DNA of 64,000 nt from Yoonia tamlensis (GCF_900115105.1 NZ_FOYP01000002.1:434001-498000); one strand, 5' to 3'; positions 1-9,668 are shown, counted from the first letter of the stretch. Program-made: numbers and translations. The notes: generated from the letters alone by a model not told the origin.

Positions 1-168
1 TAGCTGTTCTTCGGCTGACTGTATACTACAAGCGCCGCGCACCTGTGTCACACCATAGTGTAGCCGCAATGGGTCGTCTTGCTTGGCCTTATAATCGGCA
101 TAGCAATCGGCCTGTGCGGACACCGCTGTCAGACAAAAGATCATGAATGTGTAAGAAAGAAGTTTCAT
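1..168 (-). CDS. Secreted protein, partial (C-terminus beyond the window)
   Basis: The first 56 codons of a minus-strand gene are visible; the rest lies left of the window. The ATG at 168 opens a typical Sec signal peptide (MKLLSYTFMIFCLTAVSAQA) ending in an AQA cleavage site. The mature part starts DCYADYKAKQ and contains two cysteines (in DCYAD and GACS), which suggests a periplasmic protein with a disulfide. I do not recognise the family. It is divergent from the next gene, so the 169-336 gap must hold both promoters. Confidence 0.7.
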   Translation of the reverse strand, partial: MKLLSYTFMIFCLTAVSAQADCYADYKAKQDDPLRLHYGVTQVRGACSIQSAEEQL

Positions 169-336
169 GGTTTTTAACTGACCTCAATGCGCCGTGATAT
201 TCAATAACGTCTTATGTTATCGCGCCGGCCATCGCATAACCATCCCCCGATATTGTTTGGCAGCCCGCGGCGGCGGCAATTTCATTTTATTAGCGTCGAC
301 CCGATCTCAAAGGCGCAGCAGATGAAAGGAAAACAT

Positions 337-762
337 ATGTTTAAATCAGTAATCGCTGGCATCACTGCCCTGTCACTCACCTTTGCGACCGCAATGCCTG
401 CACAGGCAAACGGTTTTGACCGTGATGATGTCGGCAAGATTATAATCGGCATTGCCGCGCTGGCCGCGTTGAATGCGGCGATCGAAAACAACCGTCGTGA
501 CCGGCAGCAGCCCGAAACACCCCAACACCCGACCAGCGGCAACAACCAGCAAAGCCTGCCGCAGTCATGCATGGAACGGATCGATACCCGCTATGGCGAA
601 CACCGCATGCTGATGCGCCGCTGTTTGCAGCGCAACGATATCCGCGTGCGCGATCTGCCCAACCGCTGCGAAGTGCGCCTGTTCACGGATGACGGCCCGC
701 GCAACGGTTTTGACCCTGCATGTTTGCGTCAGGCGGGCTACCGGATTGATCGGCGCCACTAA
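337..762 (+). CDS. Small exported protein with four cysteines, unknown function
   Basis: A 141-residue protein. The reading frame is open further upstream (from 214), but the ATG at 337 is preferred because AAAGGA lies 6 bases before it and it starts a clear signal peptide (MFKSVIAGITALSLTFATAMPAQA). A second hydrophobic stretch (about residues 33-47, VGKIIIGIAALAALN) precedes a polar Gln/Pro-rich linker. The C-terminal 65 residues hold four cysteines, consistent with two disulfides in the periplasm. A perfect 10-bp stem terminator follows, so it is probably transcribed alone. No family recognised. Confidence 0.7.
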   Translation: MFKSVIAGITALSLTFATAMPAQANGFDRDDVGKIIIGIAALAALNAAIENNRRDRQQPETPQHPTSGNNQQSLPQSCMERIDTRYGEHRMLMRRCLQRNDIRVRDLPNRCEVRLFTDDGPRNGFDPACLRQAGYRIDRRH

Positions 763-810
763 GGCGCAGACAGTCAGCGCGGCTTCAGGCCCCGGTCGCC
801 GCGCCACCTT

Positions 811-845
811 GGGGCAAGGGTTTGATATGGCCCTTGCCCCTTTTT
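811..845 (+). terminator. Rho-independent terminator after the four-cysteine exported protein
   Basis: A perfect 10-bp inverted repeat (GGGGCAAGGG at 811-820 with CCCTTGCCCC at 831-840) with a 10-base loop is followed directly by TTTTT. It separates the small exported protein gene from rnhB. Confidence 0.85.
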
Positions 846-882
846 ATCTTGAAACCTGATCCGGCTTCTGGTCACTGGCCCC

Positions 883-1500
883 ATGACACAACCGGATTAC
901 ACTTTTGAACAGGCCGCGCGAGATAGCGGCTTTTTGGCAATTGCAGGCGTGGATGAGGTCGGGCGCGGGCCATTGGCAGGGCCCGTCGTAGCGGCAGCCG
1001 TGATCCTTAATCCCGCCAATATTCCCGCAGGGCTGAATGACAGCAAAAAACTGACCGCCAAAAAGCGTGACGCGCTTTATGATGCGATCATGGCGGCGGC
1101 GGATGTGTCACTGGCGCAGGCGACAGTGGCCGAAATTGATGAACATAATATCTTGCGCGCCTCGCATATTGCGATGGTGCGAGCGATTGCGGGGCTGGCG
1201 CGTCCGGCTGACTATGCGCTGATTGATGGCAACCTTGTGCCGCGCGGGTTGGCCATTGCCAATGAAACAATCGTCAAAGGCGACGGGCGCAGCCTGTCGA
1301 TCGCGGCGGCCTCTGTCATTGCCAAAGTGTGGCGCGATAGACACATGGTGGATTTGGCGCAACAGTACCCCGGCTATGGCTGGGAAAAGAACGCAGGTTA
1401 CCCGACGGCGGCGCATAAATCGGGATTGGCAAATCTTGGTGTCACCCCTCACCATAGACGTTCGTTCAAACCGGTGCACAATATCTTGTATCAAGAGTAA
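883..1500 (+). CDS. rnhB: Ribonuclease HII
   Basis: A 205-residue RNase HII, which nicks the RNA strand of RNA-DNA hybrids and removes misincorporated ribonucleotides. The N-terminal motif GVDEVGRGPLAGPV carries the first acidic metal ligands (Asp and Glu); DSKKL, the ALIDGN strand and SIAAASVIAKVWRDR follow in family order. The length is normal for the family. It lies 104 bases upstream of ccrM in the same orientation, an adjacency common in alphaproteobacteria. There is no terminator between the two, but ccrM appears to have its own promoter. Confidence 0.96.
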   Translation: MTQPDYTFEQAARDSGFLAIAGVDEVGRGPLAGPVVAAAVILNPANIPAGLNDSKKLTAKKRDALYDAIMAAADVSLAQATVAEIDEHNILRASHIAMVRAIAGLARPADYALIDGNLVPRGLAIANETIVKGDGRSLSIAAASVIAKVWRDRHMVDLAQQYPGYGWEKNAGYPTAAHKSGLANLGVTPHHRRSFKPVHNILYQE

Positions 1501-1513
1501 ATTGTAACCCATT

Positions 1514-1557
1514 GATTCAATAAAGTTTTTGACAGCGAATCGTCTGTGACTCACACT
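1514..1557 (+). promoter_or_regulatory. Probable ccrM promoter with three GANTC methylation sites
   Basis: A perfect -35 hexamer TTGACA (1529-1534) is followed 17 bases later by a weak -10 (CACACT, 1552-1557), just upstream of ccrM. Three GANTC sites, the target of CcrM, sit here: GATTC 1514-1518 immediately upstream of the -35, and GAATC 1537-1541 and GACTC 1548-1552 within the spacer, the last touching the -10. The sequence is read directly; promoter activity and methylation control are inferred, by analogy with the GANTC-containing ccrM promoter of Caulobacter. Confidence 0.6.
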
Positions 1558-1559
1558 AG

Positions 1560-2714
<1,155 letters not shown>

Positions 2715-2809
2715 CGCGGGCAAACACGCGTCGCATTCCCCAACGTTGATACCGCCGGTAATTGCGGTGAACCCTGCCATGGTGGCAGGGGCTGCAATTA
2801 CGAACTTTG

Positions 2810-2838
2810 CCCGCCGTCTTTGTACGGCGGGTTTTTTT
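2810..2838 (+). terminator. Rho-independent terminator after ccrM
   Basis: CCCGCCGT (2810-2817) pairs with ACGGCGGG (2824-2831) over a 6-base loop and is followed by seven T. A second hairpin without a T-tract (CCCTGCCA/TGGCAGGG, 2772-2790) lies just upstream. Confidence 0.85.
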
Positions 2839-2843
2839 ATCCC

Positions 2844-2869
2844 GTAAGGTGGATCTTGATCCACCCTAC
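2844..2869. repeat. Dispersed intergenic palindrome, copy 1 (identical to copy 2)
   Basis: GGTGGATC-TT-GATCCACC (2848-2865), flanked by GTAA on the left and CTAC on the right. The 26 bases are identical to those at 35141-35166, and the design resembles the copy at 44786. The CTA at 2866-2868 is the complement of the alkB stop codon TAG, so the element ends that gene. Typical of REP-like repeats seen near gene ends in Rhodobacterales. Confidence 0.8.
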
Positions 2870-3987
2870 TTTGGTAGCGGGTTGCTTGCCGATTTATATG
2901 GACCCCAATCCGTGATTTCAGGGTAGTAGGTCGCGCGCCAGCCTTTGACCCGCGGGTGCATCACCCTGCGCCAGATCGGCGGAACCAGTGCCGCCATCGT
3001 CATCACAGGATAACCAAACGGCAATTGCGGGGCGTCTGCATCGGAATAGGTTTGCAGCAGCGGAAACCGCCGGTCGGGTTTGTAATGATGATCGGAATGG
3101 CGCTGCAAATTGATCAGCAACCAGTTCGACGCCTTATGTGCCGCATTCCACGAATGATGCGGTTTGACGTGTTCGTATTTGCCATCGCCCAGATGTTTGC
3201 GCGTAAGCGCGTAATGTTCAACGTAATTGACCAGCTCTAGCTGGAACACTGCCCAAAACGCTTGCGTCGCGAACAAAAACACACCCCACCAGCCAGCAAT
3301 GGCCCATGCGAGGACCGCAAAGCCGATCTCAAGCGCCCAAAACCGCCAAAAGGGGTTTGATTTGTGGTGCCACGGCAGTTTTTTGCGCGCCAGCATCGCC
3401 TTTTCCGCCGTAAATGCAGAATTCAAACATTGCCACAACACGCGCGGGAAAAAGCGGTAAAAGGATTCCCCATAGCGCGCCGTCACCGGATCGCGTGGCG
3501 TGCCGACATAGCGGTGATGCACCAATAGATGTTCCGACCGGAAATGCCCGTATAGCACAGAACCGAGCAAGATATCCCCCAGCCAGCGCTCCAGCTTGGG
3601 TTTTTGATGCATCAGTTCATGGCTGTAATTGATCCCGATTGTGCCCGATAAAATCCCCAGCCCCGCAAAAAGTGCCCATTGCGCCACCAATCCCAAATGC
3701 CAGGCGGTAGTGACATAGGCCATGATCCCGAAGATCGTGATCAATTGCAGCGGCACCCAGATCAACGTGATCGCCCGATACCAAAACAGGTCTTTGACGT
3801 CAGTTTGCGGGTCGTTGTTTTGCAGGTTCAGGCCCAGCAGGAAATCCAGAAAACTGAACAAGAACCACGTACACAGCGGCAAAAGCGCGATCGCCCAACC
3901 GCCATAGACCGCGGCAATCACCGCTATCGGGATCAGGACCAGTGACAGCCAGAACGGCAGCGCGGCGGATATCTTGTTGATCGGCAT
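2866..3987 (-). CDS. alkB: Alkane 1-monooxygenase, AlkB family
   Basis: A 373-residue integral membrane di-iron hydroxylase that would oxidise the terminal carbon of medium-chain alkanes. The family's histidine boxes are all visible: HELMH, EHLLVHHRYVGTPRDP (HxxxHH), and LQRHSDHHYKPDR (HxxHH), together with NYVEHY. Several hydrophobic segments precede and separate the boxes. AGAGG lies 6 bases before the ATG. No rubredoxin, rubredoxin reductase or regulator gene adjoins it, so electron-transfer partners must be encoded elsewhere. Its stop codon lies in a repeated palindrome. A related fatty-acid or xylene hydroxylase role is possible, but the box spacing fits AlkB. Confidence 0.88.
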   Translation of the reverse strand: MPINKISAALPFWLSLVLIPIAVIAAVYGGWAIALLPLCTWFLFSFLDFLLGLNLQNNDPQTDVKDLFWYRAITLIWVPLQLITIFGIMAYVTTAWHLGLVAQWALFAGLGILSGTIGINYSHELMHQKPKLERWLGDILLGSVLYGHFRSEHLLVHHRYVGTPRDPVTARYGESFYRFFPRVLWQCLNSAFTAEKAMLARKKLPWHHKSNPFWRFWALEIGFAVLAWAIAGWWGVFLFATQAFWAVFQLELVNYVEHYALTRKHLGDGKYEHVKPHHSWNAAHKASNWLLINLQRHSDHHYKPDRRFPLLQTYSDADAPQLPFGYPVMTMAALVPPIWRRVMHPRVKGWRATYYPEITDWGPYKSASNPLPK

Positions 3988-4035
3988 GGGGCACCTCTTG
4001 GTTGTTCGAAACCTTATGCAGCGCGTGCTGCGCGC

Positions 4036-5088
4036 TCAAGTGTTGCGTAGCGTCGGGGCGGCTATGTCAAAAACCTTGCGCATTGCGGTGGGCAGCGCGC
4101 CAGCGTCAAAATCAGGCGCCGCGACAAAGCTGCCGCGCCGCGCCTGTGCTCGCGCGTCGACCTTGGCCACCATCACCGTTAGCCGCAGGTGGAAATGCGT
4201 GAATGTATGCCGTGCCTGTTCGTTCAACGTTTGCCAATTTGCGTCCAGTGGCGGGGCAGGCTCGGGCGCATCGCCCCATTCTGATCCGGGCCAGCCCAGC
4301 ATCCCGCCAAGCAACCCGCTTGCGGGGCGGGTTTCAAGCAGCAGCGCCCCGTCCGCGCGCTGCACAACATAGGCAATGCCGTGCCGCGTCGGTGTCTTTT
4401 TCTTTGGGGTTTTCTTGGGTAATTCCGCCGCCGTGCCCGCGGCATTTGCGGCGCAGGGTTGCTGCCAAGGACACGCACCGCAAGACGGGTTGCGCGGTGT
4501 GCAGATCGTCGCGCCTAGGTCCATTACCGCTTGGGCATAGTCGCCGGGGCGCGTGTCCGGCGTTAACTGTTTGGCGCGCGCGGTGAGAACAGGTTTGGAC
4601 TTCGGCAGCGGGTCGTGGATATCAAACAGCCGTGCCATCACCCGTTCGACATTCCCGTCGACAACGGTTTCGGGCAGGTCAAACGCAATCGACGCAATCG
4701 CTGCGGCGGTATAGGGGCCGATTCCCGGCAGCGTCAAAAGCACCGCATAATCCGCCGGAAAGACACCGCCATGGTCAGCCACAACCGCGCGGGCGCATTT
4801 CAACAGATTGCGCGCGCGCGCATAATATCCAAGCCCCGCCCAGGCCGCCATGACATCAGCATCATCCGCTGCTGCCATATCATGGACGCTGGGCCATAGT
4901 GCCATGAATTTATTATGGTATTCGCGCACTGCGGCCACGGTGGTTTGCTGCAACATGACCTCTGACATCCAGACAGCATAGGGGTCGGGCAGCGTGCCGT
5001 TCTGGCGCGCGTTCGGTGGCACCCGCCACGGCATTTCGCGCGCATTCGCGTCATACCACGCCAAAAGCTGCAAACTGATGTCACGCAA
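4036..5088 (-). CDS. mutY: A/G-specific adenine DNA glycosylase
   Basis: A 350-residue base-excision repair enzyme that removes adenine mispaired with 8-oxoguanine. EVMLQQT contains the catalytic Glu region, LTLPGIGPYTAAAIAS is the helix-hairpin-helix, and VDGNVERV carries the catalytic Asp. CTPRNPSCGACPWQQPC (C-x6-C-x2-C-x5-C) is the 4Fe-4S cluster site. The C-terminal NUDIX-like 8-oxoG recognition domain is present. The start appears to be a TTG (5088): an in-frame TAA lies two codons upstream, and the N-terminus RDISLQLLAWYDANAR fits the family. It is divergent from the DciA-like gene. Confidence 0.95.
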   Translation of the reverse strand: MRDISLQLLAWYDANAREMPWRVPPNARQNGTLPDPYAVWMSEVMLQQTTVAAVREYHNKFMALWPSVHDMAAADDADVMAAWAGLGYYARARNLLKCARAVVADHGGVFPADYAVLLTLPGIGPYTAAAIASIAFDLPETVVDGNVERVMARLFDIHDPLPKSKPVLTARAKQLTPDTRPGDYAQAVMDLGATICTPRNPSCGACPWQQPCAANAAGTAAELPKKTPKKKTPTRHGIAYVVQRADGALLLETRPASGLLGGMLGWPGSEWGDAPEPAPPLDANWQTLNEQARHTFTHFHLRLTVMVAKVDARAQARRGSFVAAPDFDAGALPTAMRKVFDIAAPTLRNT

Positions 5089-5156
5089 TGGTTATTTACC
5101 TTTCACAACGAAGGCGCTGACTTGGCGCAACCGTTCACATACAGTAAAGATCAGAT

Positions 5157-5690
5157 ATGAAACAGCCACGCCACACTGGCACCACGCGCGGGTTTTCCCG
5201 TGCGGCGACGTTGATGCAAACCCGCATCCGCTCTGCGAGCGAAGAGCGCGGCTTTGCGGTGACGCGTCTGTTAACCCATTGGTCCGAAGTTGTGGGCGAA
5301 GCCACTGCCAAAATCGCGACACCGGTGACCGTCAGCTACGGCAAGGGCGGCATGGGCGCGACCCTGACGCTCTTGACCACGGGCGCGCAGGCCCCGATGC
5401 TGGAAATGCAAAAAGAACAGATCCGCGAAAAGGTGAATGCCTGTTACGGCTACCGCGCGATTGCCCGCGTGCGCATCACCCAAACCGCCCCGACCGGATT
5501 TTCCGAAGGGCGCGTGGCCTTTGCCCCCGCCCCGAAAACGCGCGCTGTGCCAAGCCCGGATGTCTGCGCTGCGGCACAATCGCTGGCCGGCCCCGTGCAA
5601 AGCGAAGAATTACGTGCAGCGCTTGCCGCGCTGGGCGCAAATGTCCTATCAAAAAACAAAACCCTGAGCAGAGGTGAACATGAAACGTAG
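5157..5690 (+). CDS. DUF721 (DciA-like) protein
   Basis: A 177-residue DUF721 protein, the family that includes DciA, loader of the replicative helicase DnaB in bacteria lacking DnaC/DnaI. The domain occupies roughly residues 20-110 (SEERGFAVTRLLTHWSEVVG and following strands); the tail is Ala/Pro-rich and probably disordered. Its stop lies past the start of the following DsbA-like gene (an overlap of 11 bases), so the two are translationally coupled; the pair is common in Rhodobacterales. The helicase-loader function is inferred from family membership only. Confidence 0.8.
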   Translation: MKQPRHTGTTRGFSRAATLMQTRIRSASEERGFAVTRLLTHWSEVVGEATAKIATPVTVSYGKGGMGATLTLLTTGAQAPMLEMQKEQIREKVNACYGYRAIARVRITQTAPTGFSEGRVAFAPAPKTRAVPSPDVCAAAQSLAGPVQSEELRAALAALGANVLSKNKTLSRGEHET

Positions 5691-6345
5691 AACTTTACTG
5701 GCGACCGGTGGTGCAGCCATTTTGACGGTCGGTGCGGGCCTTGGCCTGATGCCGCGCAATCAGCAAACGGGGCTATTGCCCGGCGCCGCAACCGCCCAAG
5801 ACGCAACCGGTGCATTGCCCGAAGTTTTGGAAATGGTGCAAGGCAACCCGATGGCCAACCTTGAGGTGATTGAATACGCATCATTCACCTGTCCGCATTG
5901 CGCCAGCTTTAACGCCAACCAGCACAAGCTGTTGAAAACAAACTACATTGATACCAATAAAATCCGGTTTGTGTATCGTGAAGTCTATTTCGACCGCCCT
6001 GGCCTTTGGGCTTCTATGGTGGCGCGTTGCACCGATAATCCTGATTTCTTCTTTGCATTTTCTGATGTGCTTTATGAAGAGCAGCGCAATTGGCTGGCCA
6101 GTGGTGATCCGGCGATCATCATCGAAGAGTTGCGCCGTCTGGGCAAAACTGCCGGTCTGGATGATGCTGCGCTTGATGCCTGCCTGAGCGACGCCGCAAA
6201 GGCAGAGGCGCTTTATACATGGTATCAGGAGAACGCTGAGCGCGACAATATTTCATCAACGCCAAGCTTTCTGATCGACGGTGAAAACTATTCGAACATG
6301 AGCTATGATGAATTCGCGGAAATTCTAGATGAAAAGCTGGGTTAA
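5680..6345 (+). CDS. DsbA-family thiol:disulfide oxidoreductase
   Basis: A 221-residue thioredoxin-fold periplasmic protein. The active site CPHC is at residues 71-74 (FTCPHCASF), and a cis-proline motif STPSF is near the C-terminus, as in DsbA/DsbG-like thioredoxin_4 proteins that introduce or shuffle disulfides. The N-terminus KRRTLLATGGAAILTVGAG resembles a Tat-type or lipid-less signal. An upstream in-frame GTG (5674) exists, but GAGG at 5671-5674 places the start at the ATG 5680. It is followed by a strong bidirectional terminator. Confidence 0.9.
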   Translation: MKRRTLLATGGAAILTVGAGLGLMPRNQQTGLLPGAATAQDATGALPEVLEMVQGNPMANLEVIEYASFTCPHCASFNANQHKLLKTNYIDTNKIRFVYREVYFDRPGLWASMVARCTDNPDFFFAFSDVLYEEQRNWLASGDPAIIIEELRRLGKTAGLDDAALDACLSDAAKAEALYTWYQENAERDNISSTPSFLIDGENYSNMSYDEFAEILDEKLG

Positions 6346-6360
6346 ACCGGCGGGCATCTA

Positions 6361-6390
6361 AAAAAGGGCGGGCCTTGTGCCCGCCTTTTT
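6361..6390. terminator. Bidirectional terminator between convergent dsbA-like and lpxK genes
   Basis: GGCGGGC (6367-6373) pairs with GCCCGCC (6379-6385), with AAAAA before and TTTTT after, so it can stop transcription from either side. Confidence 0.85.
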
Positions 6391-6393
6391 GCG

Positions 6394-7380
6394 TTAAAGC
6401 CCAAGCCGATCAAAAGCCGCATCCAGCGGTGCCCAATCCGCGATGCTTAGGCGCACGGGCAGGGTAATCACCTTCATCCGAAAACTATCGGGCAGGCGTA
6501 CTGCGTCTTTTTCGGTGGTCACAAGCTGCGCGTTGCGGGTATGGGCTTCGATCTCGAGCCGTTTCATCAATGCGTCTGTCAGCGGTTGGTGATCCGCCAG
6601 CGCCTCGGCGCGGATCACGTCGGCGCCCATGTCGCGCAATGTCATAAAGAATTTTTCAGGGTGGCCGATCCCGGCAAAGGCAAGCAGGCGCAACCCCTGC
6701 CAAGGCATCCCCGTTGGCAGCGGTTCTAGCGCCCCGCGCAGATGCGGCAGGTCAACCGCCCAAGTCTGCGAAAAACCGTTCTGGGCCTTGTTAGACCCTA
6801 TAGACAACACAAAATCCGCCCGCGCCAGCCCCGTATCAACGGGTTCACGCAATGGCCCTGCGGGGATCACCCGCCCGTTGCCAAAGCCGCGCATCGCGTC
6901 GACAACAACGATCGACAGGTCCTTGGCGACGCTCGGGTTTTGGAATCCGTCATCAAGCAAGATAACATCAGCACCGGCGGTTTGCGCGGCAGCCACCCCT
7001 GCGGCGCGATCCTTGGATACCCATGTCGGGGCAAAAGCGGCAAGCAGCAGCGGCTCGTCTCCGGTTTCATGCGCCTTATGTTTGCGTTCATCCACCTGAA
7101 TAGGCCCCGCCAGCGCCCCGCCATAGCCGCGCGTCACCACATGCGGGGTGCGTCCCCGTGCGCGCAGCCGTTCAATCAACGCAATCGTCGTTGGTGTTTT
7201 TCCGGTGCCGCCCGCGTTGATATTGCCGATGCAAATCACCGGCACATTGGCGCGCACATCGGGCGGCCTGCGCAAGCGCCGCGCGGTCAGCCCAGCATAG
7301 ATTGCGGCCAAAGGTGCCAGCAGCCGCGCCGCGATGGCGGGGTGGTCGGGGGCAGTAAACCAAAACAAAGGTGCGCGCAT
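6394..7380 (-). CDS. lpxK: Tetraacyldisaccharide 4'-kinase
   Basis: A 328-residue inner-membrane kinase that phosphorylates the 4' position of the lipid A disaccharide. The N-terminal hydrophobic segment is followed by the P-loop [13 protein letters not shown] (about residues 51-63), then VTRGYGG and [12 protein letters not shown], all LpxK hallmarks. It starts directly after the waaA stop (TAGATG), so it is translationally coupled as the last gene of the pmbA-cysQ-DUF4170-waaA-lpxK run. The linkage of lpxK and waaA fits lipid A-Kdo synthesis. Confidence 0.96.
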   Translation of the reverse strand: MRAPLFWFTAPDHPAIAARLLAPLAAIYAGLTARRLRRPPDVRANVPVICIGNINAGGTGKTPTTIALIERLRARGRTPHVVTRGYGGALAGPIQVDERKHKAHETGDEPLLLAAFAPTWVSKDRAAGVAAAQTAGADVILLDDGFQNPSVAKDLSIVVVDAMRGFGNGRVIPAGPLREPVDTGLARADFVLSIGSNKAQNGFSQTWAVDLPHLRGALEPLPTGMPWQGLRLLAFAGIGHPEKFFMTLRDMGADVIRAEALADHQPLTDALMKRLEIEAHTRNAQLVTTEKDAVRLPDSFRMKVITLPVRLSIADWAPLDAAFDRLGL

Positions 7381-8577
7381 CTAATGCCCCAATTCTTCCA
7401 GTCGCAGGCGGATGTAATCGGCGATACGGTTGCTGACGATCGCCCCGCGCGATGTCACATCCCATGCGGCATGCGCCAGTTCGGCTGTCTTATCAACCGC
7501 AAGCAGGATTTCCACAATCGCGCCCAAGTCGCTGCTGCTGCGGATCAGCCGCGACGCGCCCGCAGCGTTCAGGCGCGCGGCGTGCCGTTGGAACGGGGCG
7601 ACCAACGGGCCATATAGCACCGCAGACCCTAGCGCGGTTGCCTCGAACGGATCGCGGCAACCCCCGCCCCGCAGCGTGCCGCCGATAAATGTGATCGGTG
7701 CGATGCGGTACCAAAGCCCGAGATCATCATCTGTGTCGATCACATAGACTTGGGTCAGTTCAGTCGGCAGCGGGGTTTGTGACCGCATATCAACATAAAA
7801 ACCTTTAGCGCGCATTTCATCGGCAAAGGCAGAAGCATCGTTCGGATTGCGCGGTGCGATGACAAACAACAGCCGGTGTGCGCGGCGGCTGGCCTGCTTG
7901 TGCGCGCGGCTCAGGTCGTCAAGCTCGGCCAGATGCGCGGCAGCGGCAAGCCATGTCGGGCGGGTGCCGATCGCACTGGCAAGGGCCTGACGGTCGGTTT
8001 CATCGCAAGACAAGGGGGGCGGGCAGTCTTCCATTGCGCCGGAAACGATGATTGTTTCGGGCGGGGTGCCCGCGCGGGTCAGGCGATCAGCAGCATTCTG
8101 GTCAAGCGCAAGAATCGCCTCGAATTGCGAAAGCAACGACCGCATCGCGCCCGGCACCCAGCCGCCTGTGACCTGTTCAAGCCCGTCACCATTAGCATCA
8201 ACCAGAATGCAATGCATCTTCGCGGCGCGCATTTCATCCATCAGCAAAGGGTCAAGATCGCCGCGCACCCATATGCCCATGGTGGGTTTCCAATGGTCGA
8301 TAAATTCGCGGATCGTGTGTTTGCTGCGCGGTTCCTGGATCGCGCGACCGCCGATGGCATGGGTCCATTCACGGATCGTGGGGATGATTGTAATCGGGTC
8401 GCCGTCAACGGTAACCTTGCGGCCCAGCGTTTCAATTGCGGTCAACTGATCGGGGTGGGAACAGCGCGCCCAGATCACTACGCCGTCAGGGCGCGCGGGG
8501 TACGCCAGCAGGCGTGTAGGTTGGTCGGCCGACCCCCGGCTTGCCAAAAAAGCCGCGATGGAAAGGGATCGTGCCAT
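7381..8577 (-). CDS. waaA: 3-deoxy-D-manno-octulosonic acid (Kdo) transferase
   Basis: A 398-residue GT30-type glycosyltransferase that adds Kdo from CMP-Kdo to lipid IVA. ARPDGVVIWARCSH corresponds to the N-terminal domain, GIWVRGDLDPLLMDEM to the middle, VSGAMEDCPPPL to the Rossmann domain entry, and FIGGTLRGGGCRDPFEATALGS to the conserved nucleotide-binding loop. It is adjacent to lpxK with no gap. The sequence cannot show whether it adds one or two Kdo residues. Confidence 0.93.
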   Translation of the reverse strand: MARSLSIAAFLASRGSADQPTRLLAYPARPDGVVIWARCSHPDQLTAIETLGRKVTVDGDPITIIPTIREWTHAIGGRAIQEPRSKHTIREFIDHWKPTMGIWVRGDLDPLLMDEMRAAKMHCILVDANGDGLEQVTGGWVPGAMRSLLSQFEAILALDQNAADRLTRAGTPPETIIVSGAMEDCPPPLSCDETDRQALASAIGTRPTWLAAAAHLAELDDLSRAHKQASRRAHRLLFVIAPRNPNDASAFADEMRAKGFYVDMRSQTPLPTELTQVYVIDTDDDLGLWYRIAPITFIGGTLRGGGCRDPFEATALGSAVLYGPLVAPFQRHAARLNAAGASRLIRSSSDLGAIVEILLAVDKTAELAHAAWDVTSRGAIVSNRIADYIRLRLEELGH

Positions 8578-8594
8578 TTATCTATCCAAAGGGC

Positions 8595-8840
8595 CTAGTT
8601 GCCCAGCTCTTCGGTCGAAGAGGCCGCAATTTCTTCGTCCCGCAGGCGGTGGATATGGGCGATGAAATAGCGCATGTGTGCGTTGTCAACGGTCCGTTGA
8701 GCCGCGGCTTTCCACGCATTATAGGCCGTTTCATAGTTTGGAAACATGCCAACAATGTCGATCGCGTCGACATCCTTGAATGCGTTCTTTGTTGGATCGA
8801 TCAGTTCGCCACCGAAAACGAGATGCAGGCGCTGGGTCAT
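8595..8840 (-). CDS. DUF4170 protein
   Basis: An 81-residue protein matching DUF4170, a small alphaproteobacterial family found regularly between cysQ and waaA. RLHLVFGGELIDP and the aromatic-rich MFPNYETAYNAWKAAAQ segment are visible. It is a soluble protein without signal peptide. AAAGG lies 8 bases before the ATG. Its function is unknown; the conserved place in the lipid A/Kdo operon suggests a link to that pathway, which is an inference from context. Confidence 0.85.
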   Translation of the reverse strand: MTQRLHLVFGGELIDPTKNAFKDVDAIDIVGMFPNYETAYNAWKAAAQRTVDNAHMRYFIAHIHRLRDEEIAASSTEELGN

Positions 8841-8876
8841 GCGGAAACCTTTGTGAAAATTGCGATTGCGCGCAGT

Positions 8877-9668
8877 CTAGGGGTTTGCGGGGCGCGGCTC
8901 AAGCAGCTCGGCAAGATTGCTGTGCAAATCGGGTCCGGCCGCAAGAACGCCGGGGACTTTGGGGTCGTGGTTGTTGAACCGCAAGATTGCGCCATGCTGG
9001 TCTGTGACGCGCGCGCCGGCCTCTGCGGCAATCAGCGCGCCAGCGGCGATGTCCCATTCCCAACTGGGCCGCAATGTGATCATTGCGTCAAACCGTCCTT
9101 GGGCCACCAGACAAAGCCGGTAGGCAAGCGATGACCGGAACACCCGTTTGACCGGCGGTGTGATCCCGTCGCGCCAAAAGCGGCCTTCAAAATTCGGCTT
9201 GGCGCCCAGCACGGTTGCCCCGTCCAATTGTGCCGCAGATGCGCCGATAGGTGCCCCGTTCAGGGTCGCCCCGCCGTCCAGTGTCGCGGCAAACATAAGT
9301 TCGCGCGCAGGTAAAAAGACTGCTGCCGCAGTGACTTGGCCGTTTTCGACAATGGCCAGCGCGTGCGACCAATCTTTGCCGCCTTCGATGAATTCACGTG
9401 TGCCATCAATGGGATCAACCACAAACTGGCGCTGCGTTGTGATGCGGTGGCGGGTGTCCTCGGTTTCCTCGGACAGCCAGCCATAATCTTGCCGCGCGTC
9501 GCACAGCGTTTCAGACAGCATATGATCCACGGCCAAATCCGCCTCGGTCACGGGGCCCGCACCGCCGGGTTTGTCGGTGACTGCGGGGTTCCGCCGGAAA
9601 TACCGCATGGCAATGTCGCCCGCCTGACGGGCGGCCGCTGTCAAAAGCGCAAGATCAGTCTCCGGCAA
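8877..9668 (-). CDS. cysQ: Inositol monophosphatase family protein, CysQ-like 3'(2'),5'-bisphosphate nucleotidase
   Basis: A 263-residue Li+-sensitive, Mg2+-dependent phosphatase. WLSEETED and VVDPIDGTREFIEGG are the metal-binding motifs, and WEWDIAAGALIAAEAG is the C-terminal motif. CysQ recycles PAP from sulfate assimilation; an inositol-phosphate substrate cannot be excluded. The frame is open to 9728, but the likely start is a TTG at 9668, preceded by AAGGG and inside the last codons of tldE (14-base overlap). This gives the usual N-terminus (PETDLALLTAAARQAG). Confidence 0.85.
   Translation of the reverse strand: MPETDLALLTAAARQAGDIAMRYFRRNPAVTDKPGGAGPVTEADLAVDHMLSETLCDARQDYGWLSEETEDTRHRITTQRQFVVDPIDGTREFIEGGKDWSHALAIVENGQVTAAAVFLPARELMFAATLDGGATLNGAPIGASAAQLDGATVLGAKPNFEGRFWRDGITPPVKRVFRSSLAYRLCLVAQGRFDAMITLRPSWEWDIAAGALIAAEAGARVTDQHGAILRFNNHDPKVPGVLAAGPDLHSNLAELLEPRPANP

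Noticed and set aside
2772..2790. CCCTGCCA/TGGCAGGG hairpin between ccrM and its terminator
   Set aside because: It is a real dyad but has no T-tract and lies 20 bases ahead of a full terminator; I see no reason to call it a separate regulatory element.
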